A DNA stretch of 32,073 bases from Rubrivivax sp. (GCA_024641945.1 JAHECD010000054.1:1-32073); one strand, 5' to 3'; numbered from the stretch's first letter, positions 1-9,968 are shown. A program made the numbers and translations. The notes: a model not told the origin generated them from the letters alone.

Positions 1-57
1 ATCTGCGGCAGGGCGCAGCAGCGGTTACCTTCGCGTTACCGTGGCATCACCTTTGGG

Positions 58-2376
58 TTACCTCGCGACCATGGCCATGTCGGCAGCGTCGGCGACGGCG
101 AGTGCCGTCATGTTGATGACACGGCGCACTGTCGACGACGGCGTAAGAATATGCACCGGCGCCGCGGCGCCAAGCAAAATCGGGCCAATCGTCACTCCAT
201 GGCCCGACGTCTGCTTGAGAACGTTGAAGAGGATGTTCGCCGCATCGATATTCGGCATGATCAGCAGATTGGCCGACCCGCTCAATGTCGACTCGGGCAA
301 ATAACCCCGGCGGATGGACTCCGACAGCGCGGCATCACCGTGCATTTCGCCGTCACACTCGATGTCGGGCGACAACTGCACAAACAGGTCGCGCGCCTCG
401 CGCATCCGGCGCGCCGATGGTCTGGCCGAGGAGCCGAAAACCGAATGCGAAAGGAACGCTACTTTCGGCGGCAACCCGAAATGGCGGACCTCGACTGCGG
501 CCATCCCTGCGATTTCAGCCAATTGCGGGGCAGTGGGCGCCTCGTTGACGAACGTATCTGCGATGAACAGCGTGTGCTTTTCGAGCGTCAGCACGTTCAT
601 TGCTGCGAGCGTGTCCGTTCCTGTACGCAGACCGATGACGGCACGCACGTGGTCGAGGTGGGCATCGTATTGGCCCACGAGCCCGCAAAGCATGGCGCGC
701 GCCTCACCGCGCAGCACCATCAAGGCCGCAATCAGCGTGTTCGATCGGCGCACCGCCGACTTGGCCACTTCGGGTGTCACGCCATTGCGGCCCATCACCT
801 TGCAGTATGTCTCCCAGTAACTGCGAAAACGCGGGTCGTCCGCCGGATCCACCACCTCGAAGTCACGCCCCGCCTGCAATCGCAGCCCTGCGCGCTCAAT
901 GCGCATACGAATGACTTCCGGGCGGCCCACGAGAATCGGCGCGGCGATCCGGTCGTCCAGAAGTACCTGAACCGCACGCAGCACGCGTTCGTCCTCCCCC
1001 TCTGCAAATACAACACGTGCCGGATTGGCTCTGGCCGCCGCAAAGACCGGGCGCATCACCATGCCCGTCTGGTAGACGAACCGGCCAAGTTGCTGCCGGT
1101 AGGCCTCCATGTCCGCAATCGGGCGCGTCGCCACGCCGCTATCGGCAGCCGCCTTCGCAACGGCGGGCGCAATGCGCAGGATCAGGCGGGCGTCGAACGG
1201 CTTGGGAATGAGGTACTCGGGCCCGAATTTCAGGTCCTGCCCCGCATACGCTGCCGCAACCTCGTCACTCGTCTCGGCCTTGGCCAGCGCTGCAATTTCT
1301 CGCACACACGCCAGTTTCATTTCCTCGGTGATCTTGGTCGCGCCGCAATCGAGAGCTCCGCGAAATATGTATGGAAAGCAAAGCACGTTGTTGACTTGGT
1401 TGGGGTAGTCCGACCGACCCGTTGCCATGATGCAATCGGGACGTGCGGCCTTGGCCAACTCCGGGCGGATCTCGGGCTCTGGGTTGGCCAGCGCCAAGAT
1501 GATCGGCTTGTCGGCCATGGCCGAAACCATCGCTGCCGTCAGGACCCCCGCCGCTGAGCACCCGAGAAAGACGTCGGCACCGCGGATGGCATCCCCGAGC
1601 GATCGTGCGTCGGTGCGCTGGCAGTAGCGCTGCTTCGACTCGTCCAGTTTGCCGGCCGCGACGTCGGCCCGGTCGAACTGGATGACGCCTTTGGAGTCGA
1701 CGACGAAGATGTTTTCATGGCGGACGCCGAGGCCCACCATCACATCCAGGCATGCAATGGCCGCCGCGCCGGCACCCGATACCACGAGCTTTACTCGCCC
1801 GAACTCCTTGCCCACGATCTCGAGCCCATTCATCAACGCAGCGGCCGAGATGATGGCCGTGCCGTGCTGGTCGTCATGGAAGACCGGGATCTTCATGCGC
1901 TCGCGCAGCTTCCTCTCGATATAGAAACACTCAGGCGCCTTGATGTCCTCGAGGTTGACACCGCCGAGCGTCGGTTCCAGCGCCGCAATGATGTCGACCA
2001 ATTTGTCCGGGTCGTGTTCGGCCAGTTCGATATCGAAGACATCGATGCCTGCGAACTTCTTGAACAGGCAGCCCTTGCCCTCCATCACCGGCTTGCCCGC
2101 CAGCGGGCCGATATCGCCTAGGCCCAGTACGGCGGTGCCGTTGGTCACGACGCCCACCAAGTTGGCGCGCGACGTGTATTCGGCCGCCAGCGAGGGATCC
2201 TTTTGAATTGCCAGGCAGGCATACGCGACACCCGGCGAATAGGCCAGGGAGAGGTCGCGCTGGTTGGACAGCGGCTTGGTCGGGGTGATTGAAATCTTGC
2301 CGCGCGTGGGCGAGCGGTGGTACTCGAGCGCGGCCTCGCGCAGGTCCTGCTCGGCGGCCGACAGTTCAGTGGTCAT
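58..2376 (-). CDS. maeB: NADP-dependent malic enzyme with C-terminal phosphotransacetylase-like domain
   Basis: Oxidatively decarboxylates malate to pyruvate, making NADPH, in the cytoplasm. The 772-residue product has the two-part build of the large bacterial malic enzymes. The N-terminal malic enzyme part (about 1-430) shows the SPGVA motif near 47-51, the metal-site segment NLEDIKAPE at 141-149, FHDDQHGT at 167-174 and the NAD(P)-binding GAGAAA loop at 201-206. The C-terminal part (about 435-772) resembles phosphate acetyltransferase. In characterised MaeB proteins that part is regulatory, binding acetyl-CoA, rather than an active transferase. The ATG is preceded by AGGAG. It is the last gene of the minus-strand run that includes pgk, from which it is separated by 144 bp, so it may have its own promoter. 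NADP preference is assumed from the family, not read from residues. Confidence 0.96.
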   Translation of the reverse strand: MTTELSAAEQDLREAALEYHRSPTRGKISITPTKPLSNQRDLSLAYSPGVAYACLAIQKDPSLAAEYTSRANLVGVVTNGTAVLGLGDIGPLAGKPVMEGKGCLFKKFAGIDVFDIELAEHDPDKLVDIIAALEPTLGGVNLEDIKAPECFYIERKLRERMKIPVFHDDQHGTAIISAAALMNGLEIVGKEFGRVKLVVSGAGAAAIACLDVMVGLGVRHENIFVVDSKGVIQFDRADVAAGKLDESKQRYCQRTDARSLGDAIRGADVFLGCSAAGVLTAAMVSAMADKPIILALANPEPEIRPELAKAARPDCIMATGRSDYPNQVNNVLCFPYIFRGALDCGATKITEEMKLACVREIAALAKAETSDEVAAAYAGQDLKFGPEYLIPKPFDARLILRIAPAVAKAAADSGVATRPIADMEAYRQQLGRFVYQTGMVMRPVFAAARANPARVVFAEGEDERVLRAVQVLLDDRIAAPILVGRPEVIRMRIERAGLRLQAGRDFEVVDPADDPRFRSYWETYCKVMGRNGVTPEVAKSAVRRSNTLIAALMVLRGEARAMLCGLVGQYDAHLDHVRAVIGLRTGTDTLAAMNVLTLEKHTLFIADTFVNEAPTAPQLAEIAGMAAVEVRHFGLPPKVAFLSHSVFGSSARPSARRMREARDLFVQLSPDIECDGEMHGDAALSESIRRGYLPESTLSGSANLLIMPNIDAANILFNVLKQTSGHGVTIGPILLGAAAPVHILTPSSTVRRVINMTALAVADAADMAMVAR

Positions 2377-2520
2377 CGCGGGTCTCCTGTGTCGTTCTTG
2401 CTGACGCAGGAGATTACGCCGCTTTGCTCGGTGCGGTCGACCGCTGCCCGGTCGAATTCAATGTCGGTATGTGCTGGCGCAAAGGCCGCCGACTTTCGTG
2501 CGACCCGGTTGCCCTTCTGC

Positions 2521-3714
2521 TCAGCCGGCGGCGCGGCGCGCCAGGATCTCGAATGCCGGCAACGTCTTGCCCTCGAGCACCTCGAGGAATGCGCCGCCGC
2601 CCGTCGAGATGTACCCGACGTCCTTCTCGATGCCGTACTTGGCGATGGCGGCAAGCGTATCGCCGCCTCCCGCGATGCTGAACGCGCTGCTCGAAGCGAT
2701 CGCACGCGCCACGGTCTCGGTTCCCTTGGAAAAGGCATCGAACTCGAAGACACCCATCGGACCGTTCCAGACCACGGTGCCAGCGGACTTGAGCTTTTCG
2801 GCCAGCATCTGCGCGGTCTTCGGCCCAATGTCCAGAATCAAGTCGTCAGCCTCCACGTCGGCCGCAGCCTTGACCGTCGCCACGGCTTCGGCTTTGAACT
2901 CCTTGGCCACCACCACGTCCACCGGAATCGGCACCTCCGCGCCCCGCGCCTTCATGGCCGCGATCACGGCTTTCGCGTCTGCGAGCAGGTCGGGCTCCGC
3001 CAGACTTTTGCCGATCGGCAGACCGACCGCCAGCATGAATGTGTTTGCGATACCACCTCCGACGATGAGTCCGTCGACCCTCGAGGCCAAGCTCTGAAGA
3101 ATCGTCAATTTGGTGCTGACCTTGCTGCCCGCGACGATCGCCACCAGCGGCCGTTTGGGCTGCGCCAGCGCCTTGCCAATCGCGTCGATCTCCGCTGCCA
3201 GCAGCGGCCCCGCGCAGGCGACGGGCGCAAACTGCGCGATGCCGTAGGTCGACGCTTCTGCGCGATGAGCGGTGCCGAATGCGTCGTGTACGAAGATGTC
3301 GCACAACGCGGCCATTTGGCGTGCCAACGTCTCGTTGTTCTTCTTCTCGCCCTTGTTCAAGCGGCAGTTCTCGAGCATCACCACATCGCCCGGCGCCACG
3401 CTGACGCCATCGGTCCAGTTGGACTGGAGTGGCACCTCGCGCCCGAGCAGTTCCGCAAGGCGTGCCGCCACCGGCGCGAGCGAATCTTCGGGCTTGAACT
3501 CGCCTTCCGTGGGGCGCCCCAGGTGCGACGTCACCATCACCGCGGCGCCGGCCTTCAATGCCATCTGGATGCAGGGCACCGAAGCACGGATGCGTGTGTC
3601 TTCGGTAATGCGGCCGTTGTCGTCCTGTGGCACGTTGAGATCGGCGCGGATGAACACGCGCTTCCCGGACACCTGTCCGCGCGCAACGAGATCGGCAAAT
3701 CGAATGACGTTCAT
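2521..3714 (-). CDS. pgk: Phosphoglycerate kinase
   Basis: Transfers phosphate from 1,3-bisphosphoglycerate to ADP, giving ATP and 3-phosphoglycerate in glycolysis. The 397-residue length is normal for bacterial Pgk. The substrate-binding residues are visible: RADLNVP at 23-29, the Arg of DTR at 41, and SHLGRP at 63-68. Further on are GGGIANTF in the hinge region and the nucleotide-site motifs [14 protein letters not shown] and STGGGAFLE near the C-terminus. No truncation or substitution is apparent. The start ATG has TGGAG upstream. It follows azlD by 87 bp and precedes maeB on the same strand. Whether it is co-transcribed with azlCD cannot be told from the sequence; no convincing terminator is seen in that gap. 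Confidence 0.98.
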   Translation of the reverse strand: MNVIRFADLVARGQVSGKRVFIRADLNVPQDDNGRITEDTRIRASVPCIQMALKAGAAVMVTSHLGRPTEGEFKPEDSLAPVAARLAELLGREVPLQSNWTDGVSVAPGDVVMLENCRLNKGEKKNNETLARQMAALCDIFVHDAFGTAHRAEASTYGIAQFAPVACAGPLLAAEIDAIGKALAQPKRPLVAIVAGSKVSTKLTILQSLASRVDGLIVGGGIANTFMLAVGLPIGKSLAEPDLLADAKAVIAAMKARGAEVPIPVDVVVAKEFKAEAVATVKAAADVEADDLILDIGPKTAQMLAEKLKSAGTVVWNGPMGVFEFDAFSKGTETVARAIASSSAFSIAGGGDTLAAIAKYGIEKDVGYISTGGGAFLEVLEGKTLPAFEILARRAAG

Positions 3715-3801
3715 GGGGACTCCATCTTGGAAGCCCGAATTCTAGGCAACGCGCGCCGCCTTGCCTTGCGCCGACGCAATCCGCGCTGGCGGCCTCATGA
3801 C

Positions 3802-4131
3802 CTACCAGCCCAGGGTGGACCGAATGGTCAGCATCACCGTCATCCCGCACACGATCGTGCCGAGGATTCCGCGCCGCCAGACGTAGTACGCCACGCCCGC
3901 CGCAGCGGCAAAGAGGCGGGCATCCTTCCAGGTCGAAATCACCTGCCCCTGTGTCATCACGATGTCGGGCGCGACGATGGCGACCAGCGCCGCCAGCGGT
4001 GCGTAGCGCAGCCCCTGCACGAGCCACGGCGGAATCGGCAACTCCCGCTCGGTGAGGAAGAAGAACCCCCGTGTGATGACTGTCAGCGCCGCGAGCCCGA
4101 CAATCGCGCCGACCCCATAGGCGAGATTCAT
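3802..4131 (-). CDS. azlD: AzlD family branched-chain amino acid transport subunit
   Basis: Small membrane partner (109 residues) of AzlC in an exporter for branched-chain amino acids of the AzlCD/YgaZH (LIV-E) type. Hydrophobic segments are visible at about 5-25, 40-60, 72-90 and 90-106, in keeping with the four short helices of this family, and the conserved ITRGFFF and APLAALV stretches are present. Its ATG overlaps the azlC stop codon as ATGA, so the two are translationally coupled. A much longer open frame runs upstream through azlC, but the overlap and the family length fix the start at 4131. The exact substrate is inferred from the family. Confidence 0.93.
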   Translation of the reverse strand: MNLAYGVGAIVGLAALTVITRGFFFLTERELPIPPWLVQGLRYAPLAALVAIVAPDIVMTQGQVISTWKDARLFAAAAGVAYYVWRRGILGTIVCGMTVMLTIRSTLGW

Positions 4132-4865
4132 GTCGCGTCCTCGACTGGCATCGTGGGCTTCGTGGTCGTATGGTCGATCAACATGCCGATGGCCACGGCC
4201 GCAGCGATGGCCGCCACGACGTTGAGTTTCAACGGTAGCGCGTAGGCCGCGACGGCGGCACACGCCGACACGCCCGCGGCCACCCAGGTCGCGCGTCCGG
4301 CCAGCAACGAACAAGTCAAACCGAGCAGCGCCAGCGTGCCGGCAAAGCCGATGCCCCAACTTGTCGGGATCGACTCGGCAAGAAAAATACCGATCAGCGA
4401 CGAGACTTGCCACGACGCCCAGTTCGTCATCGATCCGCCCCAGAAATAGGGCAGTTGCTCCGGAGCGGGCCGAGGATCGGGAAATCGCCGCATGAACATC
4501 ACGTAGTTCAGGTCCGCGGTGAAGTACGCGACCCTGAGGCGCTGACTGAGCGGGTACGGCACCAGATACGGCCGCCAGCTGGCGCTGAAGATCACGAAAC
4601 GCAGGTTGATGCAGGCCGCTGTCGTCCAGATCACCCACAACGGCGCGCCGCCGGCAATCAACGGCATCGTCGCCAGCTGCGCGCTGCCCGCAAAGACCAT
4701 GACCGACATGAACACGGCAAGCGGTACGCCCATCCCGCTCTTCACCATGGACACACCCGTCACCAGCCCCCATGCAGCGATACCGACAGCAATGCCGGCC
4801 ATGTCGCGCATGCCAGCTCTGAACTCGGGGTGATGCCAGATGGGTGGGCGGGTCGCCGATGGCAT
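4128..4865 (-). CDS. azlC: AzlC family branched-chain amino acid transport subunit
   Basis: Large subunit (245 residues) of an AzlCD-type inner-membrane exporter. After a polar N-terminus (about 1-18) come alternating hydrophobic blocks. They include the family-typical opening FRAGMRDMAG, the MVFAGSAQLA segment near 55-65, NLRFVIFSASWRPYL, and a YFTADLNYVMF block. The start was placed at the ATG encoding MPSATRPP. The open frame continues 67 codons upstream, but that extension is Arg-rich, unlike the family, and overlaps the preceding lipoprotein gene. It overlaps azlD by four bases. Family knowledge supports export of Leu/Ile/Val or related amino acids; nothing here narrows the substrate. 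Confidence 0.94.
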   Translation of the reverse strand: MPSATRPPIWHHPEFRAGMRDMAGIAVGIAAWGLVTGVSMVKSGMGVPLAVFMSVMVFAGSAQLATMPLIAGGAPLWVIWTTAACINLRFVIFSASWRPYLVPYPLSQRLRVAYFTADLNYVMFMRRFPDPRPAPEQLPYFWGGSMTNWASWQVSSLIGIFLAESIPTSWGIGFAGTLALLGLTCSLLAGRATWVAAGVSACAAVAAYALPLKLNVVAAIAAAVAIGMLIDHTTTKPTMPVEDAT

Positions 4866-4927
4866 TGTGGTCACGCCAACATTGTCGCAGCGCGACGAAT
4901 GGGCCGTCTCAGAGCGCTCAGTGCGAT

Positions 4928-5284
4928 CTAGTGCTTGGCTGGCTTCTTGGCCACTGGCTCGTCGGACTCTGCCTTCGTATCGGCAACTGCGGGCGCATCC
5001 GACGCCGACTCTGGCGGCACGGCGTCGATCTTGTTTTCCCGCATGTAATCGTTCATCTCGCGCCAACCTGCAAACACCGCAGCCTTGTCGGCCTTTTTGT
5101 TGAGGTTGTAGCAGTCCTCGATTGCACGGCCGGCATGCCGGCAGGCGCCGCCGACGGCCCGCCCCTCGGCGTCCTTGCGGGCCACCAATGCAGAAGCAGG
5201 CTCGATGCCCAGCAGATCACAGCCACCCAACAGCGCAAGGACTGCCAGCACGGCAAGAGTGGAGGGACGAAAGAGGTGTGCCAT
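4928..5284 (-). CDS. Small predicted lipoprotein of unknown function
   Basis: A 118-residue product I cannot name. The N-terminus is a classic lipoprotein signal: a short basic start, the hydrophobic core TLAVLAVLALL, then LGGC with the lipidated Cys at 22. The mature part has two further cysteines (48 and 58) in GACRHAGRAIEDCY, which could form a disulfide in the periplasm. A conserved-looking FAGWREMNDYMRENKI helix (71-86) follows, then an acidic/Ala/Pro/Lys-rich tail from about 90 that looks disordered. The start ATG is at 5284; a longer open frame runs upstream through fmt and is a shadow. It lies between fmt and azlC on the same strand. The position suggests nothing firm about its role. 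Confidence 0.82.
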   Translation of the reverse strand: MAHLFRPSTLAVLAVLALLGGCDLLGIEPASALVARKDAEGRAVGGACRHAGRAIEDCYNLNKKADKAAVFAGWREMNDYMRENKIDAVPPESASDAPAVADTKAESDEPVAKKPAKH

Positions 5285-5343
5285 CGTGAAGCTCTGCCGG
5301 GTTATCGACCGCCGATCCCGTTTGCTTGAGCCCCACGCCTGCG

Positions 5344-6309
5344 TCAGGTACCGATCAAGCGCATGCCCGGCTGGGGGCCGGCTTGTCCGACTGATTGCAG
5401 ATAGGCCGACGTCGACATGCGGCGACCGCCGGCCCGCTGCACCTCCAGCAGTTCGAGCGCGTTGTCTGCACAGGCGACGGCCAAGCGTCCTTGTCCGACG
5501 TCCAGCACGGTACCCGGCGCTACGGCCGGACCACTGGCAACGACGGCCCGCCAAACCTTGATGCTGCCCCCCGGCCAAACAGCAGTCGCGCCTGGGAACG
5601 GATCGAAGGCACGCACGCGGCGCTCGATCACCTCTGCCGGCTGGTTCCAGTCGATCGCACCCTCGGCCTTGTCGATCTTGCGAGCGTAAGTGGCACCTTC
5701 GCCGGATTGCGGCACGGCGTGCAATTCGCCGCGCGGCAACGCCTCCAGCGCGCTGACGATGAGTTCTGCACCAAGCACCGAGAGGCGCTCGTGCAGCGTC
5801 GCTGCGGTGTCGTCCGGCGTGATGTCGTGCGCTCCTGTGATCAGCATGTCCCCTGTGTCCAGCCCGGCATTCATCTGCATGATCGTGATGCCGGTCTGCT
5901 TGTCGCCGGCTTCGATGGCCCGCTGGATGGGCGCTGCCCCACGCCAGCGCGGGAGGAGGGAGGCATGAATATTCAGGCAACCGTGCGCTGGCAAGTCCAG
6001 TACCCACGCCGGAAGAATCAGCCCATAGGCGGCGACCACCATGACGTCGGGACATGCAGCCAAGAGCGCTTCCCGCGTGTCTGCAGCGTCAGCTGCAAAG
6101 CGCCCGTCCAGACGCAGGCTTCGGGGTTGGACAACCGGCGCGCCCAGTTCGTTGGCAAGTGCCTTGACCGCCGACGCCTGGAGCTTTAGCCCGCGTCCGG
6201 CCGGGCGATCCGGCTGTGTCAGCACCAGTGGAATCTCGTGCCCAGCCTCGTGAATCGCGGCCAGCGCCTGCGCAGCGAACTCCGGAGTTCCGGCGAAGAC
6301 CACCCGCAT
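5344..6309 (-). CDS. fmt: Methionyl-tRNA formyltransferase
   Basis: Formylates the amino group of Met on initiator tRNA using 10-formyl-tetrahydrofolate. The product is 321 residues, standard length. The N-terminal catalytic domain opens with [10 protein letters not shown] (3-12). The catalytic triad seen in the E. coli enzyme is matched by N113, H115 and D151, within [16 protein letters not shown] (113-128) and GLDTGDML (149-156). A C-terminal OB-like tRNA-binding domain follows from about 210. It lies 23 bp downstream of def, the usual def-fmt pair. Its tRNA substrate gene is also in this window, at 16315-16391. The rsmB gene that often follows fmt is absent here; a lipoprotein gene follows instead. 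Confidence 0.98.
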   Translation of the reverse strand: MRVVFAGTPEFAAQALAAIHEAGHEIPLVLTQPDRPAGRGLKLQASAVKALANELGAPVVQPRSLRLDGRFAADAADTREALLAACPDVMVVAAYGLILPAWVLDLPAHGCLNIHASLLPRWRGAAPIQRAIEAGDKQTGITIMQMNAGLDTGDMLITGAHDITPDDTAATLHERLSVLGAELIVSALEALPRGELHAVPQSGEGATYARKIDKAEGAIDWNQPAEVIERRVRAFDPFPGATAVWPGGSIKVWRAVVASGPAVAPGTVLDVGQGRLAVACADNALELLEVQRAGGRRMSTSAYLQSVGQAGPQPGMRLIGT

Positions 6310-6332
6310 CAGGAAGCCGTATTCTTTTGCAC

Positions 6333-6845
6333 TCAGGCGCGTTGCGCATCACGCGCGCGCTTGATCATCCTGGTTCGGATGCGATCGCGTTTAAGCGGAC
6401 TGAGGTATTCGACGAAGACCCGGCCGACAAGGTGGTCCATCTCGTGCTGGATGCAGATGGATGTCAGTCCCTCCGCCTCCATTTCGAACGACTGTCCATC
6501 GCGCCCAAGTGCACGCACCGTCACGCGCGCATGCCGTGCCACGCGGTCATAGGTGTCGGGCACGGACAGGCAGCCCTCGTCCGCAAAGGTCATTTCCTCG
6601 CTGCGGGCCACGAGTTCCGGGTTGATAAACACCAGCGGCTGGTCGCGCGTCTCGGACGTGTCCATCACGATCACGCGTTCGTGCACGTCGACCTGAGTGG
6701 CCGCCAAGCCCACCCCTTCGGCATCGTGCATCGTCTCGATCATGTCGTCGACGAGTTGACGGATGCGGTCATCCACAGACGCCACCGGCTTCGCCACGCG
6801 GTGGAGCTTCGGATCGGGAAATTTGAGGATCGGCAGGAGGGCCAT
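6333..6845 (-). CDS. def: Peptide deformylase
   Basis: Removes the formyl group from the N-terminus of new proteins; a cytoplasmic metalloenzyme, usually Fe2+ in vivo. The 170-residue product carries all three family motifs: GVGLAATQ (44-51), EGCLS (90-94, with metal ligand Cys92) and QHEMDH (133-138, with ligands His134 and His138 and catalytic Glu135). It is the first gene of the minus-strand def-fmt pair and is divergent from the LysM-dprA-smg genes across a 287-bp gap. The ATG is the first plausible start and gives the usual MALLPIL opening. Confidence 0.98.
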   Translation of the reverse strand: MALLPILKFPDPKLHRVAKPVASVDDRIRQLVDDMIETMHDAEGVGLAATQVDVHERVIVMDTSETRDQPLVFINPELVARSEEMTFADEGCLSVPDTYDRVARHARVTVRALGRDGQSFEMEAEGLTSICIQHEMDHLVGRVFVEYLSPLKRDRIRTRMIKRARDAQRA

Positions 6846-7132
6846 CGGTCGTCAGGTCATCGGGCCGGCGCAACTTGCCATGCCGACGCAACGGCATGCA
6901 ACAAGTGTCGAGACGGCGCAACGTCGAGGCGCGGCAGATGGCACGGTGAGCGCCAGATAAGCCGGGCAATTTCGTTGCGATATCAAGGGTTTACCGGCAG
7001 AATTTGTGAAACTATCTGAGGAGTGAGGCGAACCGCGGCAGCAGGCTGCGCCGCCTCGGCCTTTCCACCTCACGACAGGCACGATTGTGGCATCCGACAA
7101 GGGATTGCGCAGTGTGCCGGGAGCCTTGCCTC
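6846..7132. promoter_or_regulatory. Divergent intergenic region between def and the LysM gene
   Basis: This 287-bp stretch should hold promoters for both directions. On the plus strand, TTTACC (-35 like) is followed after 17 bp by TATCTG (weak -10) near 6990-7018. On the minus strand, TTGATA occurs near 6984-6989 but without a good -10 at normal spacing. The segment around 6950-7020 is AT-richer than its surroundings, as expected of a promoter zone. No RNA gene or longer coding frame is convincing. Confidence 0.4.
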
Positions 7133-8311
7133 ATGAGCGTTCGTCCCCGCCCCCACGGTCTGCGCCGCTGCGCCGTCCGGGTTACCGCTGCCGCCACGAT
7201 CGGGGCTGCTTGCTTCGCAGCGTTCGCGGCCGAACCCAAGTTCCCGATCACCGGAGAGCAGCGCGCCACGGCAAAGCAGGTTGCCGAGGCGGGTGTACCG
7301 CTTTCGGAACTCGCGCCAAATGCACCTGATTCGCATACGGTGAAGCGGGGTGACACGCTCTGGGACATCTCAAAGTTGTTCCTGAAGAGCCCATGGCGCT
7401 GGCCGGAGCTCTGGGGAATGAACATGGACCAGATCCGCAATCCGCACCTGATCTTTCCAGGCCAGGTACTGGTCCTCGAGAAGTCCAACGGTCGCGCCCG
7501 CCTGCGGCTGGCACAAGGCGCCGGCGCACCGAGCGATACCGTCAAGCTCTCGCCGAGGGCTCGCGCTGAATCGCTCGACAACGGGGCAATCTCGTCGATT
7601 CCGCTGCAGTTCATCGGACCGTTCCTGAACGAAGCCGTCGTATTCAACGCCAACGAACTCGACGCGGCACCCCGGATCGTTGCGTCTCAAGAGGGTCGCG
7701 TGCTTCTGACGCGTGGCGAGACCGCCTATGTACGTGGTGAACTCGGCGGCGCTCGCGACTTCCGGGTCTTCCGGGAAGCCACCCCGCTGCGTGATCCGCT
7801 GACGAATGAAATTCTTGGCTACGAAGGGCGATTCGTCGGAACCGCTGAATTTGTGCGGGCAGGCGAGGATCGTGTCGGCGCCAACGGAAAGCCGGAGGTG
7901 GTGCCGGCCACGTTCACGATCAAGACGGTCCGGATGGAAGCGGGAGTGGGCGACAGGCTGTCACCGACGCCGCAGAGCGATCTGGCCGCATTCGTTCCAC
8001 ACCCGCCCGGTGCTCCGGTGGATGGCCGGATCATTTCTGTCTACGGCGAGGCACTGAGCGCCGGCCAGAACCAGATCGTGGCGTTGAATCGCGGTGCGCG
8101 CGACGGCATGGAGCGTGGCCACGTGCTGGCCCTGTGGCGGGCGGGCAGCAAGGCCATCGACAAGACCGACGCCGCCCGGACGGCGCTCCAACTTCCGGAC
8201 GAGCAACACGGGCTCCTTTTCGTCTTCCGCGTCTTCGACAGGGTTTCATATGCTCTGATCCTGAACGTGCTGGACCCGGTGCACGCGGGCGACCGTTTCA
8301 CGCAGCCTTGA
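7133..8311 (+). CDS. Secreted LysM domain protein
   Basis: A 392-residue exported protein that probably binds peptidoglycan. The N-terminus is a signal peptide: basic RPRPHGLRRCAVR, a hydrophobic Ala-rich core, and likely cleavage after AFAA near residue 33. One LysM domain spans about 67-116 (SHTVKRGDTLWDIS to PGQVLVLE) and carries the family's GDTLW and NPHLIFPGQ features. The remaining 270 residues lack a motif I recognise but look folded, with repeated Gly-turn-beta patterns. I chose the ATG encoding MSVRPRP over a start 16 codons upstream because it leaves a proper signal peptide. It stands immediately before dprA on the same strand; this LysM-dprA pairing is common in betaproteobacteria. 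No hydrolase domain is seen, so it is probably a structural or envelope-associated factor. Confidence 0.9.
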   Translation: MSVRPRPHGLRRCAVRVTAAATIGAACFAAFAAEPKFPITGEQRATAKQVAEAGVPLSELAPNAPDSHTVKRGDTLWDISKLFLKSPWRWPELWGMNMDQIRNPHLIFPGQVLVLEKSNGRARLRLAQGAGAPSDTVKLSPRARAESLDNGAISSIPLQFIGPFLNEAVVFNANELDAAPRIVASQEGRVLLTRGETAYVRGELGGARDFRVFREATPLRDPLTNEILGYEGRFVGTAEFVRAGEDRVGANGKPEVVPATFTIKTVRMEAGVGDRLSPTPQSDLAAFVPHPPGAPVDGRIISVYGEALSAGQNQIVALNRGARDGMERGHVLALWRAGSKAIDKTDAARTALQLPDEQHGLLFVFRVFDRVSYALILNVLDPVHAGDRFTQP

Positions 8312-8344
8312 ACATTTCGGGAAGCCAGTCTGGGCCCGCCCCAC

Positions 8345-9448
8345 GTGTTGGATGACGATGAGTTTGCGGCTTGGTTCAGGCTGCTCGAATCACCAGGCGT
8401 CGGGCGCAGCACGGCCAGGGCGCTGCTTGCGGCCTTTGGCTCTGCACAGGCAGTTCTCGACGCCGGACCGACGCAGCTTGGTCATGTGGGTGGTGCTGCA
8501 CTCGCCAGTTCCCTGACGACGCGACACGACCTCGTTGAAGGGCGCCTGGCAGCGGCCCAGACCTGGAGGGTCGGCGCTGCGGACCGGCATGTTGTCGTTC
8601 TGGGCGATCGCGAATATCCCGCCGCGCTTCTACAAACGGTCGATCCGCCGCTGCTCTTGTATCTACAGGGCCAACTAGCGTGCCTGTCGAGCGGCACTCT
8701 GGCGATCGTCGGCAGCCGGAACCCGACAGCACAAGGCAAAGAAAACGCGCGGAGTTTTGCCACGCACCTGAGTGATGCTGGGCTCACCGTGGTTTCCGGA
8801 CTCGCGCTGGGTATCGACTCCGCCGCGCACGAGGGCGCCCTCGCAGGGCGCACGCCCACCGTCGCCGTGGTGGGCACCGGTCTCGACCGCGTCTACCCGA
8901 GTCGGAATCGGACACTCGCGCATCGGATCGCCGAGGCAGGCGCGCTGGTGAGCGAATTTGCACCCGGGACACCGCCGCTGCCGGAGAACTTTCCCTTGCG
9001 CAACCGCATCATTGCGGGACTGGCCCAGGGGACACTGGTGGTCGAGGCGGCCCTTCAATCCGGATCGCTCATCACGGCGCGGCTTGCGAGCGAGGCGGGA
9101 CGAGAGGTCTTTGCGATTCCTGGTTCGATCCACTCGCCGCAATCGCGAGGCTGTCATGCGCTGATCAAACAAGGAGCCAAGCTGGTGGAATCGGCAAACG
9201 ACATTCTCGAGGAACTGAGTGTGCCGGCCTCAAAGCCGACCGACTCTGCCGATGAGCGCGAAGGTGGTGGCCATCGCGACGACGGCCTTCTCGAGGCCCT
9301 GGGCTATGAACCCGCGACGCTGGACGTCCTGGGCGCGCGCACCGGAATGAGTGCGGCTGAACTGTCGGCGCGCATGCTGGAACTCGAGCTTTCGGGCCTG
9401 GTTGCACGCCTGCCCGGCGGCCTTTATCAACGATGTGCCACGACCTGA
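8345..9448 (+). CDS. dprA: DNA-processing protein DprA
   Basis: Binds incoming single-stranded DNA during natural transformation and loads RecA onto it. The 367-residue product has a helical N-terminal region with a GVGRSTARALL stretch (18-28). The Rossmann-like core follows from about 85 to 291, with GSRN (123-126), SGLALGID (151-158), the FPLRNRIIAGL block (216-226) and SGSLITA (239-245). A C-terminal winged-helix (DML1-like) domain lies at about 310-367. The likely start is GTG at 8345; a TTG follows directly, and the LysM stop codon lies in frame upstream, limiting longer choices. Spacing to the LysM gene is 33 bp, so they are probably co-transcribed. Presence alone does not prove competence, as dprA is widespread. 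Confidence 0.97.
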   Translation: MLDDDEFAAWFRLLESPGVGRSTARALLAAFGSAQAVLDAGPTQLGHVGGAALASSLTTRHDLVEGRLAAAQTWRVGAADRHVVVLGDREYPAALLQTVDPPLLLYLQGQLACLSSGTLAIVGSRNPTAQGKENARSFATHLSDAGLTVVSGLALGIDSAAHEGALAGRTPTVAVVGTGLDRVYPSRNRTLAHRIAEAGALVSEFAPGTPPLPENFPLRNRIIAGLAQGTLVVEAALQSGSLITARLASEAGREVFAIPGSIHSPQSRGCHALIKQGAKLVESANDILEELSVPASKPTDSADEREGGGHRDDGLLEALGYEPATLDVLGARTGMSAAELSARMLELELSGLVARLPGGLYQRCATT

Positions 9449-9515
9449 CCCTGGTGCATGCATGAATGATCAACCGGCCGATCACTCAGGCAAGGGGCTC
9501 GGGTATAGTGTTTTC

Positions 9516-9968
9516 ATGTTCGATGTGCTGGTTTACCTGTACGAAAACTACTGGCGGCCCGACGCGTGCCCGGATCACCGCCAACTTTCGCGCAAGCTCT
9601 CGGCCGTCGGCTTTGAAAGCGATGAGATTCAAGAGGCGCTGACCTGGCTGGATGGCCTCGCCACCAGTTCGCAGTCCGTCGATGCCGTGCAAAGCGAACA
9701 CAGCATGCGGATTTACACGCCCGCGGAACGTGAATTGCTGGGCGACGAGTCCGTCGGCTTCATCAGTTTCCTGGAGTCTGCCGGCGTCTTGCCGCCGGTC
9801 ATGCGCGAGATGGTCCTCGATCGTGTCATAGCCATCAGTGGCGGGCCCATGGATCTTGAAGAACTCAAAATCATCGTGCTGATGGTGTTCTGGAGCCTGG
9901 GCGAAGAGCCCGACGCCTTGATCCTCGACGAGCTGTTCGTCGACCCACAGGATCGCCTGATCCATTGA
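9516..9968 (+). CDS. smg: Smg family protein (DUF494)
   Basis: A 150-residue protein of the Smg/DUF494 family, whose molecular role is unclear. The family-typical opening MFDVLVYLYENYW and the C-terminal DLEELKIIVLMVFWS are present; the protein looks helical and soluble. It follows dprA by 67 bp, the conserved dprA-smg order of proteobacteria. The start is not certain. An in-frame ATG at 9462 would add 18 residues (MNDQPADHSGKG and so on). I prefer 9516 because the family usually begins there, although no Shine-Dalgarno sequence precedes it and a TATAGT lies just upstream. Confidence 0.93.
   Translation: MFDVLVYLYENYWRPDACPDHRQLSRKLSAVGFESDEIQEALTWLDGLATSSQSVDAVQSEHSMRIYTPAERELLGDESVGFISFLESAGVLPPVMREMVLDRVIAISGGPMDLEELKIIVLMVFWSLGEEPDALILDELFVDPQDRLIH

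Noticed and set aside
24..62. Three copies of GTTACC at the left edge, next to the maeB stop codon
   Set aside because: Only six bases each with uneven spacing, and the window ends there; too little to call a repeat or operator.
151..1557. 468-codon plus-strand frame opposite maeB
   Set aside because: Antisense of a well-matched malic enzyme gene; Arg/His-rich with no recognisable domain.
2846..4027. Long minus-strand frame overlapping pgk and azlD
   Set aside because: Arg/Gly-rich shadow of pgk in another frame, typical of high-GC DNA.
2317..4245. 642-codon plus-strand frame opposite pgk and azlD
   Set aside because: Antisense shadow; the opposite strand encodes clear phosphoglycerate kinase and AzlD. 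The His/Arg-rich composition is not that of a real protein.
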